From the NCBI RefSeq assembly GCF_016545825.1, contig NC_052618.1, forward strand, positions 11,337,398 through 11,401,397: DNA of 64,000 nt, written 5' to 3'. The stretch comes from Eucalyptus grandis. Its lineage: Eukaryota; Streptophyta; Magnoliopsida; Myrtales; Myrtaceae. The notes below the pieces were generated by a model, which saw only the letters and a program-made list of their open reading frames with translations, searched no databases and was not told the DNA's origin. Every line of letters starts with the position of its first letter. Within the stretch, counting starts at the first letter, position 1. This document shows positions 11,531-21,522 of the stretch, one piece after another. The position numbers and the translations under genes are program-made.

Positions 11531-13300
11531 TTATGGGACATAGAGCACATTTTGGAGAACAATCTGTGGACTTAGATTCACTGTCCCTGTCACTTTGACA
11601 TAAGTGAAATTCCCATTGGGCAATTGTATGGAGACAGGATGATCTAAATTTTCATTCATATTTGAAAATAATCCCTTGTCGCATATAATATAGTCACTTG
11701 CCCCAGAATTGACAATCCATGCCTTTCTGGAAATATAATTAATTAGGCAAGTTGAAATACCTGAAAATTTTCCCCCTTTGTTGGAAATATCCATTTTCTG
11801 TAATGCCTGCATGAGTTGATGGTACTGGCCAATTGAAATAGGCTGATCAATTCTTGGACCAGCTGGTCCAGTGACTTGATAGGCTGTGGAAATTTTTTTT
11901 TCCTTATCACCCGGTTTCCCATGCAATTTCCAACAACTGTCAACAGTATGATTAATGCGCTTGCAATAATCGCAAAAAAATTTACCCTTTCCTTTAAAAT
12001 TTTTTGCGAAATTTCTGGATGATGTGGCGAAGATCTGCCTATCCGTTCCTTCGCTTGCGATCTCCTGTCCGCCGTCCGATCCGGGCGCGAACTCGCCCCC
12101 TTGGATGCCATCCGATCCTCGCGTGAAATCCTGGCCGCTCGTTCCGTCCTTTTTAAAGGGGTGTGAATCTGTGTCGCCGAACCCTAAAGGATTTTTCCTT
12201 TCGCGAGCTAGGGTTGGAGCAGTCCTGGCGGCCGTGTCTCTCCATTCACCGTGGGCGGCGAGAGCAATGCTTTCGTTGTTCCTCGCGTGTTCGGTTGATG
12301 TGAGTCGCTGACTCTCCTCCTGCATCGCCAGTTGGAAGATACGTCCGATTGTTGGCATGGGATCCATGGCTAGGATCTGGGATCGGAACGTAAGGTACGA
12401 TTCGTTGAGAATCATGAGAAATCTCGTGGCCTTTTCTCTCTCTTTGATTTGTTTATACTGCTTGAGGGTTGATTCTGGCCCTTCAAGCTTTTCGTCCGCT
12501 GCCTCGAGTTGATTCCACAGAGATGATAGTCTGTTGAAGTAGATCGTGACCGTCGTGTTTGCTTGTTTTAGCTCGCTGATTTCCTGCATTAAATTAAAAA
12601 TCTTCGCTTGGTCCAGTTTACCATACATTTCACGTATGTTTTCCCACATGGTTTTGGCATCCTCTGTGGGTGGAAGCCCTGCCGCGACCTCTGGGGATAG
12701 GCAATTACCGATCCATGTTCGGACGAGGTGATTGCACTTCCGCCAATGTCGGGCTAGGCGTTCATCAGAGGGGATTGTGATGGTTCCATCGAGGAACCCA
12801 TCTTTATCCTTAGTTATCAATGCCCGCCGGAGCTCCTGTGACCACTTCAAATAGATCTCTGCTCCGGTCAGTTGTTGGTTTATCAATCGAAGCTCCGGTC
12901 CGTCGGCGTTGGAGACATATAAAGGGTCACCCAGTTCTGGTCGCCCGGTGAACGCCGCTGTTGGAACGGGCAGAAATCCGGGCATGAAATTCGGGTAGGG
13001 ATTTTGTCCCGTACCCGAATTGCTTGAGCCGCCCGTCTGCATCGGATGACCCGCATTGAGATATCTCGGGTATGGATTTTGTTCCGTACCCGAGTCGCCC
13101 GGACCGCCCGTCTGCTCTATCTCGATGGTTGGGCTTGCCCCATTTGTGGCTGGTAGGTCCCCATCGGGACTTTGGTGGCCCAAGAACACAGGCGGTGATG
13201 ACATTGGGCTTGGCCCAAGATAAAGTGGATATGGAATCCACTGGTATGGTTGGCCCGTCGTGGGTTGCCCCAACTGGATCTGAGCCTGTGTGGTCGCCAT
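11531..13300 (-). pseudogene. Copia gag and start of protease
   Basis: 589 codons from ATG at 13,300. The N-terminal 120 residues are Pro/Gly-rich. A UBN2-type gag domain follows (about residues 130-330), then a CX2CX4HX4C zinc knuckle starting near residue 443 (CDYCKRINHTVDSC), then a protease start at about 530 reading AWIVNSGAS. Copia proteases normally have DSGAS here; the catalytic Asp is Asn in this copy. The frame stops after LYVP, where a TAA replaces the usual codon; FHFNLISVS follows in frame. An alternative upstream start at 13,443 is in another frame. Confidence 0.9.
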
Positions 13301-13566
13301 TGTGGAGGTTGGGCCTGAATCAACAGTTGATCGGATATTAAGGTTGCCGCAGGGAGATTCTGGTGCTGCGGAACTTGTGGAGCATCTTCTCCACCAGTGT
13401 TCCTACTGTCAGCGCCCAGATTGGAGTCCTGCTGAGAAGACATAATAGGTATTTAAATTATCTTCCTTTAAGAGTATGCCTTTCTGATGCCGAATGATCA
13501 GTCCTTTTGTAGGTTGGAAATTTCTTCGGCAGCAGCTTGAAGCGGAAGCGAGTCAGAGACCGTTGT

Positions 13567-13578
13567 GCTCTGATACCA
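13567..13578 (-). other. Primer binding site of the Copia element
   Basis: The minus strand reads TGGTATCAGAGC directly after the right LTR, complementary to the 3' end of initiator methionine tRNA, the usual primer of plant Copia elements. It fixes the right LTR as the 5' LTR. Confidence 0.9.
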
Positions 13579-13827
13579 TGAAAGAAAGCAATAAAGAGAG
13601 GCAAGAAGAAAAAGGAAGAAGACAGAGAGAATGTTGTAGAGGAATTTCTGTATTTCGATTGTGTATTGAATGTACAATTCAATCTTAATAAATAATACAA
13701 GATGTATTCTGTGCAAGGAAATAAAAGATCTAATAATCAATCTAGACCTAAATCTAATATTCAATTGACATAAATACACAAGGCACAATCAATCAAGATA
13801 TGGGACAATCCTACATATCTTCCAACA
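13579..13827 (-). repeat. 5' LTR of the Copia element
   Basis: 249 bp, next to the primer binding site. It differs from the 3' LTR at six positions, all transitions, in the half nearest 13,827. Followed on the right by the GTTAT target duplication. Confidence 0.93.
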
Positions 13828-14289
13828 GTTATCACAAGTGCTATCTTCATAGCACCACAAGCCACTAAGCATTTCTCAAATGTTATGGATCAAAACAACA
13901 CCAGGCACTTACCCAAATAACCCACAAAAGAAGGCTTGCACAAGCACTGTCCATGTTATCTTTGGCCTGCTCTTCCTGTTATATGTGAAAGAAGGAAATC
14001 AGTATACACATACGTATTCGAATAGATTGATATCACAAAGGGAAAATGTATACTCCGTTTGACAAGAGAAGTGTGTGTGACCTTTCTAAGAAGAAAGCTA
14101 GAGGGGCCAGCAGAGCCGTCGCAAACATGAACCGGTAGGCGATGACCACTGACAGGTTCATCCCGTCGCTTGCGGCGAGCTTGTACAGTATGTTGACGCC
14201 AGCAAAAGCAACCTGGACGACCGCCATCATCAGTGCGGCCTTCATTTCGTGCATGACCTCGAGCAAACGATACATTGCCATCGCTTGAA

Positions 14290-14290
<1 letters not shown>

Positions 14291-14334
<44 letters not shown>
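14291..14334. repeat. (CT)n microsatellite in the 5' UTR of copy 1
   Basis: About 20 CT units just upstream of the ATG. The matching place in copies 3 and 4 has shorter CT runs and copy 2 a very short one. Confidence 0.9.
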
Positions 14335-14339
<5 letters not shown>

Positions 14340-14488
14340 CTTCTCTCGATATCGGTTCCTTGAACGAGTGTGCAAGTATCTTAGTTAAACGCCAAAATTG
14401 AAATAAGAAGGGATCTGCAGAATCTTTGTACTGAAAATGAGTGAGAGAGTGAAGAATGGATGATGCAGAAGAGAGGAGCGCATGTGGG

Positions 14489-14599
14489 ATATATATAATG
14501 CAACAGAGAAAGAGGCCACCGGGTGCTTTGCTTGGCTACGTACTCACGTCACAATGCATTAAAGGACCCTCGCACGTGCGATCCCCGGGCTGGCACGTG
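14489..14599 (-). promoter_or_regulatory. Core promoter of WAT1-like copy 1
   Basis: On the minus strand a TATATATA box (14,489-14,498) lies about 210 bp before the ATG. Upstream are two G-boxes, CACGTG at 14,573-14,578 and 14,594-14,599, and a CACGTCAC word near 14,545. The same arrangement is in all four copies. A MULE is inserted at 14,660, about 60 bp beyond the second G-box. Confidence 0.6.
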
Positions 14600-14682
14600 G
14601 CAGGAAGAAGAAAGAGAGAGAGAGAGAGAGAGTCCGTTTGGGCGTTGGCTTCTTCAGTGGAGAAAATATTAGGTACCCTAAC

Positions 14683-14786
14683 ATGTAATTAGTGGAGATT
14701 GTGATCATCCATGAAGCCACGCGATGCTTTTGCCCTAAAAAGCGGTTCCACTTCTTTGGATTTGTTTGACCGCTGCGCACTAAAGA
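14683..14786. repeat. Inverted copy of the MULE's own right flank
   Basis: 104 bp that are the reverse complement of 16,682-16,785, which is host DNA plus the right target duplication. It sits between a 23-bp stump of the left end (14,660-14,682) and a second, complete left end (14,787 on). Confidence 0.85.
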
Positions 14787-15507
14787 GAGAAAATATTAGC
14801 TACCCTAACAGTGCCACGCAATCCGTGCTCTGAACCATTCAGAGCATGAGACCTGGACAAGTGTCAGTCCACATCGGCTCCCTCGGCTCTCTCACGTCGT
14901 TCTAATTTAAACCAGAGAAGGTTTTGCGTCCCCCATCTCTCTCTTCATTAAATGCTTTATCGTTCTCTGCACGCTTCTTCTCCCGCTCGCACGAAGAGCG
15001 CCCCTTCCCCTCTCTCTTTCAAAAATTTCTCTCTATTGTGCATATTTTTCTCCATCAAAGCCGCATGACACCCGTCCTCTCTCTTTTTCAAAAATCTCTC
15101 CCTCCCAAAAGCCCGCCCGTTGCCTCCGAGCTTGGCCGCCTTCGCCGTCGCCGCCAGGAGCCACTCGCTCCCTCTCTCTCTCTCTCCTAAGAGCCCCGCC
15201 GGTCGTAGCTAGGTCTTGAGTTCGTCGCGGTTGCCTTGCGGTCCTAACTCCAGCTGCTCGGTTTCATGTGGAGGAACGGCGGGCACGGACGGCGATGATT
15301 TGGTCGTCCTTGGTATGGAAGCGAGCTACGACGACACCGCGGCCGCTGTTGTGAACGATCTCTTTCGCTCCTAAGAGCCGCGCTAGTCGTAGCTGCCGAG
15401 TCCCGACCTCGACCTCTGACTGCCTCCGCGTCTTGGTCGTGGTTGCCTGCGGTCCTAACTCCAGCTCTTCGGTCGAGGTTCGAGGCAACCACGACCAAGA
15501 CGCGGAG

Positions 15508-15690
15508 GCGAATCCCTTCGCGTTCCACTGGAACATCATAAGAGCGTACGCGAGGCTAGACGCCCCGAGAAAGGCGCTACTCGTGTACGCGTTCATAGCG
15601 AGGGCGGGCGTTCCGCCGGATTCTTACACTCTTCCGATTGTCTTGAAGGCGGTGTGCCGATCTTTTGATTTTGAAGCCGGCATGCTGCAT
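15508..15690 (+). pseudogene. PPR protein fragment captured in the MULE
   Basis: Sixty-one codons read WNIIRAYARLDAPRKALLVY, then a GVPPDSYTLPIVLKAVCRS stretch. This is the pattern of PLS-class pentatricopeptide repeat proteins (F.WN..I..Y, then G..PD.YT.P.VLKA), RNA-binding proteins of plastids and mitochondria. Only about one and a half repeats are present, in the loop between the long inverted arms, with unrelated sequence on both sides. The open frame continues beyond into arm sequence, which is chance. It is a captured exon piece, not a working gene. Confidence 0.75.
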
Positions 15691-15734
15691 GTCCCCACGG
15701 CTGAGGAGCCGTGCCTCCTCGAGTCCCGACCTCC

Positions 15735-15880
15735 ACCCAGACAAGCAACCACTGTCCCCCCCCGGCTGACGAGCAGCAGAACCCCGACTCGAAGCTCTTC
15801 TTCAAGGAGGACGAGAACTGGCTTCTCAAGTCCCTCTCCAAGCTCACCAACCCCTCGCTTTTCCCCACCTCGGACCCTCC
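15735..15880 (+). pseudogene. Second captured coding-like fragment, unrecognised
   Basis: A plus-strand frame reads NPDSKLFFKEDENWLLKSLS and then KLTNPSLFPTSDPP, with ordinary amino-acid composition unlike the arginine- and proline-rich chance frames around it. It lies directly after the PPR fragment in the loop of the MULE, preceded by a run of nine C. I do not recognise the protein. It may be a second host gene piece. Confidence 0.4.
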
Positions 15881-16459
15881 GAACCTCGATCGAAGAGCTG
15901 GAGTTAGGACCGGAGGCGACCACGACCAAGACGCAGAGGCGGTCAGAGGTCGAGGTCGGGACTCGTGCTACAAGGGCGCGGCTCTTAGGAGCGAAAGAGA
16001 TCGTTCACAACGGTGGCCGCGGTGTCGTCGCAGCTCGCTTCCATACCAAGGACGACCAAATCATCGCCGTCCGTGCCCGCCGTTCCTCCACATGAAACCG
16101 AGCAGCTGGAGTTAGGACCGCAAGGCAACCGCGACGAACTCAAGACCTAGCTACGACCGGCGGGGCTCTTAGGAGAGAGAGAGAGAGGGAGCGAGTGGCT
16201 CTGGCGGGCGACGGCGAAGGCGGCCAAGCTCGGAGGCAACGGGCGGGCTTTTGGGAGGGAGAGATTTTGAAAAAGAGAGAGGACGGGCGTCATGCGGCTT
16301 TGATGGAGAAAAATATGCACAACAGACATAAATTTTTGAAAGAGAGAGGGAAGGGGCGCTTTTCGTGCGAGCGGGAGAAGAAGCGTGCAGAGAACGATAA
16401 AGCATTTAATGAAGAGAGAGATGGGGGACGCAAAACCTTCTCTGGTTTAAATTAGAACG

Positions 16460-16681
16460 ACGTGAGAGAGCCGAGGGAGCCGACGTGGATTGACACTTGT
16501 CCAGGTGTCACGCTCTGAATGGTTCAGAGCACGGATTGCGTGGCACTGTTAGGGTACCTAATATTTTCTCAAGTGAGAGAGCTGAGGGAGCCGACGTGGA
16601 CTGACACTTGTCCAGGTGTCACGCTCTGAATGGTTCAGAGCACGGATTGCGTGGCACTGTTAGGGTAGCTAATATTTTCTC
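16460..16681. repeat. 111-bp tandem duplication of the MULE right end
   Basis: 16,460-16,570 and 16,571-16,681 are near-identical, each ending CTAATATTTTCTC. The inner one has GGGTACCTAAT, the outer one GGGTAGCTAAT; the left outer stump matches the inner version and the complete left arm matches the outer one. Confidence 0.85.
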
Positions 16682-16786
16682 TCTTTAGTGCGCAGCGGTC
16701 AAACAAATCCAAAGAAGTGGAACCGCTTTTTAGGGCAAAAGCATCGCGTGGCTTCATGGATGATCACAATCTCCACTAATTACATG

Positions 16787-18780
16787 TATAAGTTGATGCG
16801 AAGTATTACTTTACTATTGTGTGCTTAGCTACCAATTCAGGCAGATCAAATTAATTGGATTCCTAAGTTTATTTTATGCTTCGAGAGCATCTATTTGTTC
16901 GTGGAGATTAATTGGATCAAAAATTCGGATGCTCTATACCATTAAAACATATATACTACGCATTTAAGTCTTTGAAAACAAGGAAGCTCATACGATGTAG
17001 TAATTGAGGAGCAGTCGTGTGCACATGCCAAATTGGTGCGGCCTATTAATGTTTACTATCGTGCATTGTATGGATTTAATTCAGTTATAAACCTTTCGAT
17101 TGACTTGATATAATCCTAATCCTTTGAGTAATCCAATAAAGTTATAAAATCTTTCAATTGATCTAGGATTGGCAATGATGACTAGACAACAGCGTTAGCA
17201 ATGTCAAGAAAGTTTTCCACGTCAAATCATCAATCATGACACGTTGGAAGGCTGACGATGATCGGACTACAACGTTAGCAATTTCAAGGGAGGGGAGATT
17301 TGGTCGGGAGGACTCAATTGCATATTCACACAAAAATTTAGGTATATTGTATTAACTAAAAGGTTCATGATTTAAATTGAAAATTATAAAATTGATTTAG
17401 GACTAAAATATCAAATTTTCTGATATTCTCCTCAAATTAATTAGAAAAGATCGGAAGAGAAGAATATGGTATTTCTTTTTCTAATATTTCGATATGCGCT
17501 AATGAGGAATACACGAGCTTATTTATAGGCAATATGAAATGGTTATCTATGGTGACAAAATAAACATAATATCAAATATAATTAATCAATGATATGCTAT
17601 ATTAAAGGAAATATATGCATAATCCTAATAGAGATGTGGAATCAACTAAATATCCTAATATTGCTAACATCCCCTCAAATGCAAGATGAGTTGAAACAAA
17701 TCGAGTTTGAAAAATAATCCGAGCAGCGTCACAAAAATCTTCGATTAAAATAAGCTCAATGGATTAGAGACGAGGTGGATTGGATCAGCAAAGGATATTA
17801 TGCAAAGACGCATCTTTGCGGTGTCAAAAAATACCTCCATTGTAAATAAAAGCTCGACTTGGCTACGCATTAGAGACATCCTAACACAACCACTGTGGCA
17901 CTTGCTCAAACGGGAATAATACACTTGGGTGAACATTGTCAAGTTGCGGGGATGGATTTATTTGCTTGGGATGCATGGGTGCGCCGTTGAGAATGATAAA
18001 GTAGAACAAAATAGAATTGGGAAATTTCAAAGGTGCACTAGTTGTGAAGTGCACTAGGATTGCCTCTTTAATACTAAGTTAAAAAGACATTATGTATAAA
18101 AAGAGATATATACATAATAGTGAGAACTACGAGGAATCAACTAAATATTGCTAACATATGGACGTGATGATGCCAGGGCAATCTTTTAGGTGCAATTTTT
18201 CCCGGTGGATGCATGTAGACATACCAAAAAGACACATGCTATATTTTCTTCCATCATCTATCTTTTTTTCATTGGTTGGCTAATTTTGTGTACGGTAGCA
18301 CTATTTAAGATTCGCTGCAAAATCACAAGAAAGTAGAGAGTAAAAGCGAGAAAAAAATCGAGACACAAGATTTTTATCTCGGTTCATCTTTAAATTAAGG
18401 TTATATCTAATAGATGATTCCACTCTAACTAATATCTCATAATTTCCATTGGATTCTTCAATTACAAGAAAAAAAGAATATACATACGCACATCCACAAT
18501 TGCTATTCATGGTTCAGGCCAAAATTATTAATAAAATATGTGTTCAAATTATAAAAATCCTCTAGTATCTTGGAGGCGCTATCCCGCAACTCTTGGACCT
18601 TGCAAACTTATTGGAGAGCGGGACCCCATGTTATTTTGTCGATACAAACTCTCGGACCTTGTAAAGACTCCATCACAACATTGCTCTCGCATTTTATTTA
18701 CAGTGTTGAGTTAGGGCTTTACGACGATAACAAATAAGTGAAGAAATTATGAGGCATGTGAAAAAGAAATCAAAATAATA
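16787..18780. other. Upstream spacer of unit 1
   Basis: AT-rich, conserved in order in units 2 (28,110-30,285), 3 (47,430-48,830) and 4 (59,780-62,085). No open gene. In units 2 to 4 it includes a short tandem duplication of CTTCCATCATCTATCTTC (for example near 29,670 and 29,745), which unit 1 lacks. Unit 4 keeps an extra segment with a possible P450 start (60,770-61,020). Confidence 0.6.
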
Positions 18781-18782
18781 AA

Positions 18783-19112
18783 TTGCGGCACCGGCGGGCA
18801 CGCGGGTGGGAAAACGTCTGGCGTGACGTTATTGAACGGAGGGTTACCGTGGGATGGCGCCCCTCTCGTGCAATTCGGGCGTCGAGGTTGGCTTCGACGT
18901 CTCTTCCTTTCGAGCACGTGCACCGGCGACTGTGCTTGTCCCATAAAAGTTCGTGTCGGGTCGCGTTGCTTTCCACTGACCCCCTTTTGACTATTTTTTC
19001 ACTCCACTGGCGGAAGCTGCAGCCAATTTGGCCTTTCGGATTTGAGACCTAATTTGTCTTTTGCTTCGATCTTTACTAAGCACTCGATTCCACGAACTCT
19101 CGTATTCTCGTC
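18783..19112. other. GC-rich conserved block, unit 1
   Basis: About 330 bp much richer in G and C than its surroundings, with CGTCTGGCGTGACGTTATTG, a CACGTG word and the tail TTCGGATTTGAGACCTAATT. Matching blocks are at 30,289-30,605, 48,834-49,150 and, with the middle deleted, 62,090-62,310. No frame stays open in all four, so it is not coding. It may be an old promoter or CpG-rich control region. Confidence 0.5.
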
Positions 19113-19499
19113 AATGGACCGGTGAATTTGCACCATACTTTTAATATATACACATACTGATAAAAGTATCCAAAAAATCTGAAATTTATTATATTTTTAT
19201 TAGTTTAGTTTGAAATTTTTAAATATATCAATTGAGTTCTAAATTATTTTTACGTTTCACTAATTGAATTTATATGGTCAATTTTAACCGGAAATCGCTG
19301 AAGTGAATGCTGACAATTCCCCAAGTAAGTAACGAGCGCTCTCTGCAATTTGTGATATGCATTTGCATCCAAGACCCTAGCAATTCAATATTAGAAACCC
19401 ATGAGTGCAATAATGTAGCAGGCACCTATAACCGTCCAGCTTAGAGCAACAAGAGAGATAACTAAATTAAGCCCATCAAATGCTAAATGGTTTCAAAAA

Positions 19500-20640
19500 A
19501 AAAAAAACAAGATATAAGAGTCTGAATTGCTGCACTCCGTCAACCAATAAACATGGGGGAAAAGATGCTGCTCTAAAACACATAGAACCAAACAGTGCAT
19601 GAACCCGAACCACGGTCGGACCTCATCCACCAGCCCGAGCACCTTTGAGTAATCCCCGGCGTCCTTACTTTGGCCCGTCGCCGCACACTTCACGATCATC
19701 ACCACAAACTCCACCACCGATGGCAACAATCCACCTCTTGCCTTCCCCTTGCTACCAAAATCAATCCTGCGCAGACTCTCTAACAACCTAATGTAGGATG
19801 CAAAACATGCAAACCCAAGATCTCCATAATGCACCTGTTTTGGAATCTATCATTCTTGATGCGGAAGTGAAAAGCGATGATCCATGCGCAAGTCCTTCTC
19901 CTCTATTGCCCTTTGTATCACTGGCTCAATGAGACGGCCTCCTCACCCTTTAGCGCTAGGTAAACACTCTTTTTGTGAGGATACTTGTGAGAATTAGGGT
20001 TTGAGAAGAGACTTAAGTACTATGTAGAGTTTTCAACTAGATCCTCTCATTACGAGTCAGGCTCAACTTGGCCCACACTAGCCAGCTTCATATTAGACTA
20101 ATTAAGAAACCTTCTATCTCACCTTAGACTAACCCCGTAAAATGGTGAATTACAATATCAATTAATGTAGCCCACATCAGGAAAACTCTTACACCTAAAG
20201 CCCTCGCGCACTACGTCCACGTACAGCCCGTAGGACTCGAAGTAACGCATGTATCTGAGCCTCTGGACGTGGACCGAGTAGGGCTTACCGGCCAGTTGAG
20301 AGGAGAGCAAGCCGAGAGAGTTAAGGCACAGCCCGTCGGTCTTGAGGAGGCGGGATTGGTCGGGGTGGGGAGTGGAGAGAAGCTTTGGGAGGAGGGATAG
20401 GGAGCGGTTGAGGAACGAGAGGTGCTGCTTCGTGAGGGACTGGATCGCACTCTACTGTTGTTGGTGGCCGTCGGCGGTTGAGGCGGAGGGCTTCTTGGGC
20501 TTTGCGGCGAGGGTGACGGTGAGGTCGGAGAAGGGGCAGAGGTGATTGGAGAAGCGGGAGTGGATGTTGTCAGAGGATTGGGAGGTGAGTAGGGATTCGA
20601 GCTTGGAGAGGAGGGCGGATTAGACTACGTCGAATGCCAT
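19500..20640 (-). pseudogene. Separase-like N-terminal pseudogene, unit 1
   Basis: Exon 1 on the minus strand (about 20,190-20,640) starts ATGGCATTCGACGTAGTC and reads, with stops at codon 7 and near codon 60, SALLSKLESLL, then SLTKQHLSFLNRSLSLLPKL, LAGKPYSVHVQRLRYMRYFE and YGLYVDVVREGF. A second exon (about 19,595-19,832, after AAAACAG) reads LLPSVVEFVVMIVKCAATGQ then SKDAGDYSKVLGLVDEVRPW. From recall this order resembles the N-terminal part of plant separase, the protease that releases sister chromatids; the catalytic C-terminal domain is not in the window. Two nonsense codons and missing later exons make it a pseudogene. The family call should be checked by search. Confidence 0.55.
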
Positions 20641-20733
20641 TGCAGAGAGAGAGAGAGAGATAGAGAGAAGGGGGAGGTGTGAACAGGGGCTGCCATGGGG
20701 CGAAATTGATTTTGAAATGCAACGCGCCTAAAA

Positions 20734-21457
20734 GTCGGAACTAGAGGTGTGCAACGGAAACTGCCCGAACCGGGACCGGACCGGACCGGCCGGTTTTGGG
20801 CGGTTCCCATGGTCGGCGGTCCGGTTCCCGGTTCCTAATCTTGGAACCGGCGACCGGTTGGTCCGGTTCCCGGTTCCAAGGTGGGAACCGGACCAACCGG
20901 ACCGGAACAAATTTTTTATATATAATTTATATACATATAATATATGAATATTATATATGAAACTTATTGTAATTGGAATTACTCTTGTTGTTACTCTTTA
21001 TTTATAGAGAAAACTTACTTGTTAGTTTCATAAAGATTGTCTATAAAATCTAAGCCAAGCACAACCTTTAATCACGTTGTTCATGGCTTTTATGCTTAAA
21101 ATTAAACGTGAAACACATAAACTATGATTGATATTCACACAAGTGAAGTTTGAATATTTTGCACGTGAAAACATGTGTGAGTAGTTTTATTAAATTGTCC
21201 AGGAACCGAATTGGATTGATCGGTCCGAAGCATGATCATTCTTTAATAAATGGTCGTTCTTTAGTGAAAAAGAAAGTGTCGATTATGTTGGACCGGACCG
21301 GACCGGACCGGAACCGATGGTCTAGTCCGGTTCCCGGTCCTAGGACCAAACGGTCCGGTCCACGGTTCCCAAAATTGGGAACCGATTCTCCCGGTCCGGT
21401 TCCCGGTTCCACCTTGGAACCGGACCGAACCGGGAACCAATCACCCCTAGTCGGAAC
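20734..21457. mobile_element. Nonautonomous hAT-type element
   Basis: 20,742-21,449 (708 bp) starts TAGAGGTGTGCAACGG and ends AACCAATCACCCCTA, a short inverted repeat of the TAGGGGTG type, and is bordered by GTCGGAAC on both sides (20,734-20,741 and 21,450-21,457), an 8-bp duplication. Unit 3 has the empty site CAGTCGGAACGGCG near 50,832. Both subterminal regions are dense in GGTTCC/GGACCG words, as in plant hAT elements. No transposase is present. Confidence 0.87.
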
Positions 21458-21522
21458 GACGATATTTTGGGAGACCTCCCAAAGGAGCGACTACCCCTTG
21501 CACTCCTACTTACGATTGCAAT

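Larger units (their letters stand above)
8228..13832 (-). mobile_element. Ty1/copia LTR retrotransposon (full length, decayed)
   Basis: Complete element 8,233-13,827 in minus orientation, flanked by GTTAT on both sides (8,228-8,232 and 13,828-13,832); the empty site is seen in copy 2 near 27,250. Two 249-bp LTRs (8,233-8,481 and 13,579-13,827) have TG...CA ends and differ at six sites by my count, all transitions. A primer site TGGTATCAGAGC (minus strand, 13,567-13,578) next to the right LTR fits initiator methionine tRNA, and a purine tract AGCTTGAGAGGGAG (near 8,482-8,495) precedes the left LTR. Domain order is gag, protease, integrase, reverse transcriptase, RNase H, as in Copia. Several stops and frameshifts mean it cannot move by itself. 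Confidence 0.95.
6805..14281 (-). pseudogene. WAT1-related (EamA/MtN21) transporter, copy 1, exon 3 lost and Copia in intron 2
   Basis: Six of seven exons remain: exon 1 14,082-14,281 (ATG at 14,281), exon 2 13,913-13,975, exon 4 7,743-7,992, exon 5 7,450-7,608, exon 6 7,182-7,333, exon 7 6,805-7,081 (TAA). All splice sites are GT-AG. Exon 3, which in copy 2 encodes GSMGQNLYLASLSMTSATYA, is absent: the sequence joins GCATTAGAAAA directly to CCAGAAA near 8,093, where copy 2 has the exon and both splice sites. The missing 117 nt are a multiple of three, so skipping would keep frame but remove about one and a half membrane helices of the first EamA domain. A 5,595-bp Copia element lies in intron 2. 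The proteins are ten-helix drug/metabolite-family carriers; relatives move auxin or amino acids. Confidence 0.85.
14651..16690. mobile_element. MULE-type element with long inverted repeats and captured gene pieces
   Basis: Element 14,660-16,681 is bordered by TCTTCAGTG (14,651-14,659) and TCTTTAGTG (16,682-16,690), a 9-bp target duplication with one mismatch; the empty site TTCTTCAGTGCGCAG is present in copy 2 near 28,031. Ends read GAGAAAATATTAG and CTAATATTTTCTC. From 14,787 inward the left arm is the reverse complement of the right arm ending at 16,570 over roughly 700 bp, leaving a loop of about 400 bp (about 15,480-15,880) with a PPR gene fragment. The 9-bp duplication and long terminal inverted repeats fit Mutator-like (Pack-MULE) elements. 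No transposase is present, so it is nonautonomous. Confidence 0.8.

Noticed and set aside
13117..13443. Upstream frame before Copia gag as a separate gene
   Set aside because: It overlaps gag in another frame and is probably the gag leader; not independent.
13880..14062. Plus-strand frame over WAT1 exon 2
   Set aside because: It is antisense to a conserved exon with proper splice sites on the minus strand.
15244..15929. Open frames on the minus strand of the MULE
   Set aside because: They arise from the inverted arms, which mirror the plus-strand frames; no family motif.
15433..16095. Single 220-codon gene on the plus strand
   Set aside because: Only about 61 codons resemble a PPR protein; the rest is inverted-arm sequence of a MULE read by chance.
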